From Eretmocerus hayati (Eukaryota > Arthropoda > Insecta > Hymenoptera > Aphelinidae), in the NCBI GenBank assembly GCA_029851415.1, contig CM056744.1:12469268-12533267 (forward strand): a stretch of 64,000 nucleotides of DNA, in the 5' to 3' direction. Below are positions 13,001 through 25,000 of this stretch, one piece after another; the stretch's first letter is position 1, and every line of letters starts with the position of its first letter. The notes under the pieces were generated by a model. That model saw only the letters and a list, made by a program, of their open reading frames with translations. It was not told the origin of the DNA and searched no databases. The translations under genes and the position numbers were made by a program.

Positions 13001-16000
13001 AATTTTATTATTTTTCTCTAAAATGGTCAACTGTTGAGACCTAATCCTTGCGTCAACATAATTCAACAGTGTCCCAGGAATTTCCTGGTTCTTTACAGAT
13101 TTCTCCAATGCTCCTATCGAGTGTTATCACGAAATATCGGAAAAACGCTTGTTCAGTATACTGGACATCAACAGTCAACGAGTTAATCAATGCCCTTCCC
13201 ATCAAGATTTGTAGATAAAAAAAATTCCAAGATACCGGCCACTTTCGCGTCAGGAATTTTCCTTCTCAGATCATAATAAGATTCAAATCCAGAAAATTCA
13301 TCCAAGAGAACCTTTGAATGCGCTGCATGGGATTTCTAAAGATGAAATCATCTACATTTCGAAAACATTTGTGTTTACTCTTTTAGTTATGTCACGTCCA
13401 TCAGATCAACATAAGTTGAATAGTCTTCCATCATTTTTCAATCAGACGGAGATGCCGCATGTTTCCCTCACTGGTCAACTGCTGTACCATAGACTGGTTT
13501 TCAAAGTGGCCTAGAGAGGCTCTTTTTTCTGTTGCGGTTAAATCAATTCATTCAGTTGTTTCGGATGATGATGAAAAAGTCGATGCTCTTGCTTCGATTT
13601 GCGTTCACATGCACGAGGTATGGCTCACTTTTCAACAATCTTCCGAATTATAATAATCCGTTTCGATGGATTTTTTCATTATTGAAAAAATTTTAGAGCG
13701 TAGAAGATATGACTATAAAATTCTTCGAAGAAATGAGAAGGAGATATTACACGACGCCAAGCAGCTATTTAGACCTGTTGAAACTCTACTTGAGCACGTA
13801 TGATAAAAAATCCACCAAAATTGGAACTCATCGTAGTCGAATTGTCAATGGGCTCAACGTAATTTTTAATACTTTCCATAACTTATTATACCTTAGAAAT
13901 TCATCATCAGAAGTTAAGGTATGGAATTCTCTTCTCATAGAAATTGAAAGAAACAAACGAAATGGTTGCAGTAATGAAAGTTCAAATAATCGATTTGAAA
14001 CCAAAGCTTAAAGTTAATTCAGAAGAAGTAGCAAAATTGATGAAGGTTGTCGCAGTGCAGCAAGTTGAAATCGATAAAGTTCGAAAAGTTGTTGCGGAAG
14101 AAGAAGCTGCTGCCAAGGTATACCTTATTATCTGGTTTGAATTTGAGTAATGAAATTTGATGGGGATGACTATGTTTCGATAGGCAAAAGCAGATGAAAC
14201 AGGTGCATTAGAAGCTGAAGCTAGAAAAGATTTAGCAGCAGCTCTTCCTGCACTGAAAGAAGCTCAAGATGCTCTTGCAGCTCTGAATAAGAACGACATC
14301 AATGAGATCAAAGTGTTCAACAAGCCTCCAAAATTGGTACAATTTTCCATGGAAGCCGTTTGTTTGTTACTCGGAGAAAAGTGAGCCACGGTTGAAAAAT
14401 TCTCAACTATTATCAATTCCCTTAGGATATAAAAGTTCATTGACGGTTCAGCTACTCCGAATCTCATCTTGTTCCAAAAATGAGTATTAAAATTCCGAAA
14501 TCTTCTGATCGTTTTGAATACTCACGTGATTGATAATTCAATCAATCATTTTTAAAATTACTAGGCCCGATTGGAAAACAGCCAAGTCAATCTTGAGTGA
14601 CGTACGTTTCTTGGACCGCCTCATGGCATACAATAAAGAAGCCATAAGTGACAAGTTATTAAAAAAGCTGCAAGAATACACAATGAATCCAGAATTTTTA
14701 CCCGACATCGTCGCAAAGCAGAGCAAAGTATGCAAATCAATATGTATATGGGTTCGAGCTATTGATGGCTATGCCAAAACCTTCCGAATCGTCGAACCAA
14801 AACGACAAAAGTAACAATCAACCTTCTCATAAATAATTTTTCTTATAAATCTATCTATCAGATGAATCTCGATTTGATCGTGTAATTTGTGAAAAACATT
14901 CAGATTGGCTGAAGCGCAAGTTGAATTGCAAAAAATTGAGGAAATATTGAAAGGAAAACAGGCAGCCCTTGCAGCTGTTGAGAAACAGGCTCGTGATCTG
15001 CAAGATAAATACGATGGAGCAGTGCAGCGATTGGCTGATTTAGAGTATACGATGGCATTGAGTGAGTCTCGATTAGGTAGATCAGGACGCTTGACTTCGG
15101 CTTTGGCTGATGAGGAAGTTCGGTGGATCGAGTCTGTTGCGGTGAGTGATACTAAGTTATTGATTATGATATGATGTAACACTCGCCTATTCATGGATTA
15201 TTAATTTCTCGGGTCTTGGGATTTTTGAGCAGACGCTTCGATTTCACTGTATAAATTCGTCATTTTATATACTTGAGAATATCTCGTATCAGTTTTTGCG
15301 CCATGATCATTGCAAAAAAATTAACTTCTTTTCCAATCTCAGACCCACTACATGAAAAAAAATTAACATGAACGCTTCCGCAGCGGAACTACTGCGTAGT
15401 TTTTAACAGATTTTCATAGTCCCATGTATCATAGAACTATGTGATCAAGTAATAATTAAGAACCTTGTGGTCAAATTGTATGATGATTTCGTAAAATTTT
15501 TTCACATCGTAAGACCGACACGTTCTTGAAAGATCCAAGAAGTGAAGCTACTTCGTGCTCTTCCAAAGATCTCAACAGGTTTCTTTCGCAAACACTTTCG
15601 ACTCCAAATGAAAAATTTGACATCATATCGTTAGCTATTGAACTCAAAATATGCATGCAGGAGTTTGAAAAAGAAATAAATAACCTCGCTGGTGACACTC
15701 TGGTCGCAGCGGGTGGATTGGCTTACCTCGGCGCTTTTACGAGTACATATCGAGAGCAATTACTACAAGGCTGGTTAGAGAGCTGCGAAGAACGAGGTCT
15801 TGGTACGACAGCCAATTTCAGCCTGTTGCAAGTACTGGCTGATCCTTACGAGGTGCGAATGTGGAATTCGTTTGGACTGCCTCGTGACAGTGTCAGTACG
15901 GAAAATGCGATTCTCGTTACTCAAGCTGGTCGTTGGCCGCTTATGATAGATCCTCAAGAACAGGTAAGTCTATTACACAAGTTTTCTTGTAGCTTTTCAA

Positions 16001-19000
16001 CACAGTTAGAGCGGGTAATTGGCTTACATAATCAAATAAAATATTATCGATGCAATTCATGACTTGATTGGACAAGTTAAGTATTTCCGGAACTACACTC
16101 TAAATCTTTTAGAGGCAAAAGTGTCTCTAGTGGAGGCCTTTAGAGGCGTTTTGCCTCTATGGTAAAGGCGAAAATGCCTCCAATAGAGGCGCATTTGCTT
16201 CCGAGAGATTTAGAGTGTACTCTACCGGTTCCAAGTTCTTATACACCTAAGGATGAAGAGTTTCAATTGAAAAATTATATGTCTCTGACTTCGTTGGTCC
16301 AAAATCTAGCTCATCTCATAGATTCTTCCAAATATTTTGAGAAAGTTTTCTGAGATTTTCGTGTGACGCAGCAGATTTTTTCTAGGTCATATCGCATTAT
16401 TGAGGGAATTAATATAAATTGGGTCGTCACACAGACCTCTGCGAGTCATAGAAATAAATCGACGGATCGAAATTATTCAAACGCATTTGATAGTAAAAGT
16501 CAAGAACTTTGGGACCCGTTCTTGGAAGATATTTTAGGTTGTTTCAGGGTCCGTACTCTACATTTTGCGGTAAAATTTGCCGGAAAATTTTACCACAAAA
16601 TTTGTCGGCATCGGTGGCGCTCTGTCGGTAATCGGTAAAATTTGCCGCATTTGCTGCAAATCGTGTAAAAAAATACGATTCACCGTGTTTTTTTACGTCG
16701 AACACCGTCTGCAACGCAAATATGACAAACCGCGCCGGCAAGCTGCAGCAATAGCCGCAAATTTGACGCAGATTACCGACAGAGCGTCACCGATGCCGAC
16801 AAATTTTGCGGTAAAATTTGCCGAAAATTTTTACCACAAAATTTAGAATAAATCCTCTGGGCCGAGAAATAACGGTCTCCCTATCGGAAGATTTCTTTAA
16901 AGAGATCAGTCGTTGGAAAATCGTGAAAGAATTCATATTTGAACTAATATCAGAGGAAAAATTCAAGGGAAATCAAATGAATATCACCGTGAGACCTATG
17001 TCATCACCGTTAGTAAATGTCGGGCCTTTTTCCAGAAGGAATTCTCCGTCAGAAAAAGTGTCATTCCATGGTCTAGAAATAATTCACAGTCACTTCTAAG
17101 AACGAATTTTGAAGCTCTTGACTCCTACTTCCAAATTCAATTAGATAAATTCTGATCCATCAACTCATGTTTGACCTTCAAAGGTCAGAGTGTTGACCCA
17201 ATTTTCATGAATTTTCCCAAGGATTCGACTCGGCCTACCGGAAGAATGTTGTGCCACACAAATAACACCTCAAAGAGTTCTTAAAGGACTTGAAGAATCA
17301 CACAAAATGAGCTAAATTGCAATTTTTTGTATAGTAGAGGCCATTGAAGTCGAATTTTCTATTCAGGACTTATCGATTTTTGGGTGTGTACGAACTTTTG
17401 ATCGGTAGTGTGACCCCATTACAGTTAAGTTTTTTTTGGTGCTTGAAATGTGTGAAGGTTTTTAGGATGATTCATAATCACCGATTTGTGATGATTTTTC
17501 ATGAGTTCCATACTTTCCTTCAACTCAACGTCTTTCCTGTCAAACTGACCCGGTGAGGAATGTAGCCTCAAACTGAATTTTGAAATATAATTACCAAGAT
17601 TCACAAAATTGCAGTAACTTCCGAAGAAATGAATTCGGATTCCTCGGAAAATCGAACGTAAATTAAAAATTCGGCCTAAGGGATCAACAAATTCGCCACG
17701 ATACTATAATCAGGCTCGCGGTATGTATTCCGTGTGTTGGAAAATAGCGTAACTGTCGTCCATGATGCAGTTCGCGAAATCGAATTTCTTGTATTTTCCC
17801 AAACATCGAAATTAATCGAAGTTCTCTCATTGAGATTTTTGTATAGTTGACTTAGTATTTGAAAACGTCCAATATACGTCAGTGATCGTCTGATATGGAA
17901 CAAGTCCTGATTATCAATGAGTTCCAATGATGATATCTTGAATAAGAGTATATTAATTTTTATCTCATGGTGATGAATGAAGGCAAACAGATGGATAAGA
18001 AATATGGAATTGAAGAATCAGCTAAAAGTCTGTAAAATGACTGATCCAAACTTTATGAGAATGATGGAGGCTTGCATCAGAACAGGAGCTCCAATGTTAC
18101 TTCAAGAAGTGGGAGAAACTCTGGATCCTAGTCTAGAACCAATTCTTTTGAAGCAAACTTTCGTGGTGGTATGTCATATTCCATGACTTGATCGACGAGG
18201 TATAGTGTACTATACTGCAATTTTGTAATCACTAAAGAGAATTTCATACACTTAGGCTGGACGAACTCTTATCCGATTGGGTGACAATGACGTCGAATAT
18301 GATTCTAACTTTCGATTGTATGTGACCACTAAAATGGCAAATCCTCACTACTTGCCAGAGATTTGCATCAAAGTGACCATCGTTAATTTTACGGTTACAC
18401 CGAGTGGATTGGAAGATCAGTTGCTGGCGTGAGTTGATCTAATTTCATAATCTGATATATCAATCTTTGTATGAATCACACCATCCAACATATCTGAAAC
18501 TGGAAAAAAAACAACAATCTCTATCGGTTTTCACGTGGATCTCAGGACACTATCTTCAACAAATCAAGACCAAAACAAATGTTGGAAAAATTTTCATATT
18601 CGGGAGCTATCCAATCAAATGCCGGTTTTTCCGAATAACAATTACGATTTGCCCCAAGTTTAGACTTTTCACAAGAAGTGATGGAATTGCAAATATACCA
18701 TATTCCACTCCACATTTTCATTGTTCTATTTGGCAATCGATGTTATACTTTACTGATCGAAGAAGCATGTGAGTTTCTTTATAAATTCTCCAAAGAGAGG
18801 TGGTCTGCCTTGGAACAAATCTAGCTAAGTAGTAAAGGTCAAGATGTGGTCAGACAGTCTAAAATGTATACTGCTCCGAAAAATCTCTCTCGAACGATTT
18901 TACGTTCTTGGTCATGGGAATAGATGGGTTTTGCTCTGAAAACTATCGCTCAAATTGGACCTACGTCAAAATTGTTTAATTGTTTAAAAGTTTCAAAAAT

Positions 19001-22000
19001 ACCATCGCCCACCCTTTCAGAAAATATGTTTAAACCTCCTTGCACGCACAAGCCTTGTGACCTTTGGTTCACATAAGTGACCAAACCCACACGCTTACAA
19101 ATACTGCATCATTAAATTAAGCCTATCCGAAATAAATTATGAGTATTAAAATTTCAAAATTATTTTCCACAGTGATGTGGTGCGTCTTGAAAAGCCGGAA
19201 CTGGAACAAATGCGAAACGAGCTAATAGCCCAGATAAATGCGGATAAGGCTCAATTGAAGAGTATCGAGGACCGTATTTTGACTCTACTTTTCAGCTCAG
19301 AAGGCAATATTCTCGATAATGAAGAGCTCATTGAGACCCTGAACGAGAGTAAAGAGACGTCTGCTGTAATTGGTACAAGACTTGAAGAAAGTGAATCGAC
19401 CGAGCAAGAAATATCAGTGGCACGTGAAGGGTACAGGAGTGTCGCTACCCGGGGATCTGTGCTCTACTTCGTCGTGGCTAATTTGGCCATTATCGATCCA
19501 ATGTACCAGTTTTCTCTCAAGTATTTTAATCAGGTACAAATTGACGTCTTCTTTTGGTACACTTCTTGTTGGGTAAGGGGGGGGGGGGAAATAACTGAAA
19601 CCGTTCTCATGATGGTCTGAATATAAATTCTAGGGAGTGGGGGGGGGGCGGATTTCGTTAGAAGTTTTCGTCGATCAACAAATGTTTTAAGATTTTATCA
19701 CAGCAACGACATTTTCATTTGTAATGGACCACTACTCTTACTTTGAAATAACCAACTGCCGTCAATTCATCATCTATTCCTCGACTTTCTCCGAATAACA
19801 GTCTTATCTGGAAAAATTACGAATTTAACAAGATTCATGATGATGAAAATGCCTGAGCTTGAATACACTTCATAACCATTTCCTCTTTCAATTATATACC
19901 CGAAAGCAACCTGTCGAAAATTAGGATTTCGTTTTGATACCCGTTCCTAAAGATAGAATGAGTGATTTTTTACGATTCTTAGATTCCTACTCATACCGAG
20001 TAGGTACCAACTACTCGGTTGGTTAGTCTTGATGAAACATCCGTTTTCACAGCAAATCTCATTCAGAGTCATTTATAATCCTGAAGAAGTAATTTGACAA
20101 GACATTGCAGATTCAACTGGTTTTTCATAAAATGTTTCTTTCAGATATTCAACACTGTTATTGAAACGAGTGAAAAGGCAACTGACCTCGAGGAGCGATT
20201 AAGAATACTCTATGATGAGATAACGATGTCAGTCTACACAACTGTTTCTCGAGGATTGTTTGAAAAACACAAGATTGTCTTCAGCTTTTTAATGAATATA
20301 GCAATACTTTTGGATGCTGGAATAATCGAATATGCTCAATGGAACTTCATACTCCGTGGGCCGGAACAAATGAAATTGGTAGAATTCTATTTACCCATCA
20401 TATCCATCATTCAATTCCCATCGACGATAATTCACAGTTTGAAATGTTTCTCATTGGGACAAGAATTCTTGTTTGATGATCGGCTTTTTACTATTTAGGA
20501 CAAAAAACCAGATTATTCGACTTTGACTGACTCCATGTGGTCGTGTGCAAACTATCTGTCTGTCAATTTTGAAAGTTTTAAGAATATAATGGGTGATATG
20601 TTTAAAAAAATTAAGATCCAAATTGAAGATTATGAGGAGGTTAGATCATCACAGAGTATTTTATTGAGTGTATGTTGGATCAAACTTAGCAGTATTATCT
20701 CATTCGATAGGAAATAAATATTCTCCCCGAGAACAAATCAAAGGCTGAGTACGATTGGAATGCTAAGCTGACGGATATTGAGAAGTTGATGTTACTGAAA
20801 GCATTGAAGGAAGAGAAACTTATATTCGGGATAACTTCTTTTGTAAAGAAGAATCTAGGCGAACGTTATGTCGAGTCGCCAATAGTGACCTTGCAAGCAT
20901 TGTAAGTTACTCTGAACCTTGTCTATTCTATAATTCATCATTCTTTCATCATGGATCTCTCAATATGATACGAGAGTTGAGATCTGATAGTTTACTCTCC
21001 CTATCTGAAGATTATTTCAAAAGTTTGTTATATAATACAGTAGTGAATCTGACTTCCGGTACATTCTCAACTGACTTGCTCACTCAAAATGTCTACATAT
21101 GTGTACATGCTCGAAAACCGATATTTGTGATAATTTTACTTGGACACATCATAAAATTTAGAAAAATTCCTCAAAAATCTGAGACGATGCCAAATAGTAC
21201 ATTTCGATACAAGGGTGGGAAAACTTTTTTTCGCGTCTGAGTGTTGGGTTCCCGGCCTGAGCCGTAGGCGAAGGTCGGAATCAACACGAGGATGCGAAAA
21301 ATGAGTTTTACATCCGTGTATCGAATACTGTTTTTTGACAAACTGTGAGAGAAAGTGGAAAATCAGTGTGGGAAAGTTACTTTCTCGCACAGTGTGTCAA
21401 AAAATGTATTCCAACACTCATGAAGTATCTTTATGTTTATATTTTGTGGGAAAATGGAAAAAGCTGAAGAATTTCAAAATTGCCATTTTGCCATTTTTCG
21501 TCATTTTACAACTAGTTATCGGCTTTTTTTTACTAGAAAACTTTTCGGAGGCTAAAAAGTTGGATCCGAAGTGAGTGGCTTAAAAAATGGACTAACAATA
21601 TGTTTCCACTAGGTTCTCAGACACATCCAGTGATACGCCACTAGTTTTTGTGCTGAGCACAGGTTCCGATCCGTTTAGCGGATTCCTCAAATTTGCAACA
21701 GAAATGGGTTTCTCCGAAAAGTGAGTATTGTTGAGCTCATTAAAGTACAGTGACCAAGAGAATAAAAATAGTCCGCAACAAATAGATTACACGAATCACA
21801 TGAAAATCAATCATTTCCTTAGAGTCTTCTGAAACATGCGTGTAATTCCACCTCGCGGTCCGATTGAAATCAAATCATAACCCAGACAAAATATTGATCA
21901 AAACCACTTTGATTATATCATAGGTACGAATCTATATCACTTGGCCAAGGTCAAGGTCCGATAGCCGAGGGATTGATCAGGCAAGGTTGTGCTGATGGCA

Positions 22001-25000
22001 CGTGGGTCTTTCTACAAAATTGTCATTTGGCTACTTCATGGATGTTGTCATTAGAGAGCCTTGTAACAGAAATCGCAGAAAATGAAGGAATGGCCCATCC
22101 GGATTACAGATTATTCTTGAGCTCGATGCCCAGCGCTGCTTTTCCAGTCTCGGTACTGCAAAATTCGGTCAAGGTCACCAATGAGCCACCAAAGGGTCTC
22201 AAAGCCAATGTCAAGAGGGCCTTCTTTGAACTCGAGACTGATTTCTTTGAGAACAATGGTGAGAATGTGATCACTTTCTTGAATCAATTTTGCGACCTCG
22301 TGTCCTTGAGATGGGTTCAAAATGTTTGTACACAGTGGTAGTAAAAATCACGATATCCTAATGATGATTAAGTATTTTTTTGTGTGAAATTCTATAATTG
22401 ATAGACTCAGAAATGATTATTTTTTGATCTAGAACTAGGAGAAAAGTGGAGACGGATGATCTTCGGAGTCTGCTTCTTCCACGCTATTATCCAAGAGAGG
22501 AAAAAATTCGGCCCCTTAGGGTGGAACATCGTGTACGAATTCAGTGATAGTGATAGAGAGTGTTGCTTGCTAAATCTCAAATTATTCTGCACTGCTGATA
22601 CCATTCCTTGGGATGCTTTGATCTACACAACGGGTACTTCTGCTTTCCTCATTTATCGGAATGAATTCATAGCTCTAATAGCTAGGCTATTACAGATGAG
22701 GTTCCATTGTTTTATAGGTGAAATCACATATGGAGGTAGAATAACAGACAATTGGGATTTACGGTGTCTCAAGACTATTTTCGAAGGATTTTTCTCACCA
22801 AAAACTCTTGACCCGAGTAAGAACCACGATCGAGAAATAAAATTCCAATGATTTCTGGCTACTTCAAGCTTTTGATGAATTATTCCTTTTGATTTATACG
22901 TTAGAGTACGTCTACTCACCGTCGGGAACCTACTACTGTCCATCATACGAGAAACTCGACGAGTACCGAGAGTTTATTGACCGCTTCCCTATTATTGAAG
23001 ATCCGGAGATATTCGGCATGCATGAGAACGCGAATATAGCTTTTCAGGTATGTTGAAATTATATATTTTGTTATTGCTGGATTTTTCGATTCATCTATAA
23101 CATTTCCATGGATACCAAGAACAGATTTTGGAGTGGATAGTATTGTGGATATATGGGTGTCGCAGAAACACAGATGAAGTACACGATTTTCATGGTCAGG
23201 ATTATAAAATAGTATTCTATGACAAATTTCTTTTTATTCTTTATTAACGCATTCTCAACCTCTTTTTGAAATTATCATGCGGGACCTGCAGTTTAAGGTG
23301 GGCTTTGAACTACTGAAGCCACCGGAAGGCACTTATGAAAATTCATATTGGTGCCGGCCGAGATTCGAACCCATGCAAGAAAGTATCTTTTTGATCATCT
23401 TTGCGCAAATGAGTCATTTGCACACCGTTTGTCGCTTTTCATTTGCTCACAGAAGATCAAAAAACATAGTATGATAATCGGGCGCAACGGTTTTCGCTTT
23501 CTCGTGACTATTTACACCCTCGCCTGCGGCTCGAGCCTAAAAAACTCACTCGAAGGGCGAAAACCATCGTTTGCGCCCTTGTATTATAACATACTATTTT
23601 CGCACTGATTTTCCATTTTCTCTCACAGTTTGTCAAAAAATAGTATTGGATACACGGGTGTAAAACTTATTTTTTGCATCCTCGTGTTGATTCCGACCTT
23701 CACCTGCGGCTCGGGTCGGAAACCCATCACTCGGGCGTGAAAAGAAATTTTTACACCCTTGTATCGAAATGTACTATTCTGATACGGAGTTGCAGAGTTT
23801 GATTTCGTTTTTTCAGTGATTGTTTTTATATCAAACTCTGATGAAACTCGAAACTATCACGAGTGAAGCATGAGACCTCCCGTCTGAGTGTCAAAATATA
23901 AGTATTCAACACGGTTATTGGTCATCTTCCATCTTCCAAAGATTCTATTAATAAAATATCTGTAAAAGTATCATAAGATTACAAGAGAATGGTAACATTG
24001 GAAATTATCTTCCAGTTGAAAGAGTCAAAGACGCTGGTAGAAACCATAATGGAGGTGCAGCCAAAAGTTGGCGGAGGTCAAGAGGGACGATCTGAATCAG
24101 ATATTGCATACGATCTTGCCGAATCAATAATGGAAAAAATTGCTCTCAAAATTGACATTGATAATTGCCATCCAAGGCATCTCAAGGTACATCCTATAGT
24201 GTTATCAGATCTGACTGATGTAGGCCCACAAGAAAAAAAAATCAATGATATTTTTGTGATGGTTTTATAGAGAGATAGTGCAGGTCGATTGCCATCGATG
24301 ACTGTTGTCCTATTACACGAAGTCGAGAGGTACAACATCTTACTCACGAAAATTCATTCTTCGATGGAAAATCTACAGAAGGCTATCAAAGGATTCGTCG
24401 TCATGTCTGAGGAGCTTGAGAATGTTTTTAAATCTCTCGTCAATAACCAGGTTGGGAAAATATTTTCTAAGTCAACTTTAATATCAATCAAGCATCACTG
24501 TATCATGGGTCCCTTTTGATACATTCCAATCATGAATTTTATCACAAAGTTCAGTGTTGAATCCGTCACACAAAGTCAGTGTTCTAAGAAAATTTTGAAA
24601 AGTGAGTAGATTAAGAAGAATCTTCCACGGATTCCCTCATTTCTTGTCAAAAAAGATGATGTTCGACATCATGATTCTTTTATACTAGTGCGTAATCACT
24701 TTTGAAACCAAACTATTTTCCAATCTACATGATGTACGTAATGATTTGTGGGAAAATTTGTATTCTATATCAAACAGGTTCCTGAAATATGGCACAACAC
24801 GAACGTTTATCCATCTCTGAAGAGTTTAGGAAACTGGATAAAAGATTTAGTCCTCAGGATCGATTTTATCAAGGTCAGTGCCTAAGAAAGTTTTTTGGAA
24901 AAACCGAGTTTTCTTATTGAGAATTGCAGTAATGAATCATCGTTTTTTCGATTTATTCAGACTTGGTTGACAGACAGAAAACCAATTTCCTTCTGGATAT

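Larger units (their letters stand above)
15661..20901 (+). other. Dynein AAA5 and start of AAA6 (exons 28-34)
   Basis: Exon 28 opens AAA5 ([18 protein letters not shown]) and includes the conserved [11 protein letters not shown] and RWPLMIDPQ. Exons 29-31 carry [31 protein letters not shown] and RLEKPELEQ. Exons 32-34 continue to the AAA6 core. For exon 33 two donors (20639/20640 and 20669/20670) keep frame; the first gives a normal 71-nt intron and is preferred. The 2-kb intron 15964-17982 holds two foldback elements. Confidence 0.9.

Noticed and set aside
23340..23395. tRNA-like box B (GGGTTCGAATC on the minus strand) followed by GGCACCA
   Set aside because: The T-stem does not pair and no matching 5' acceptor or D-arm is found upstream on that strand. 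It is at best a SINE-like remnant.
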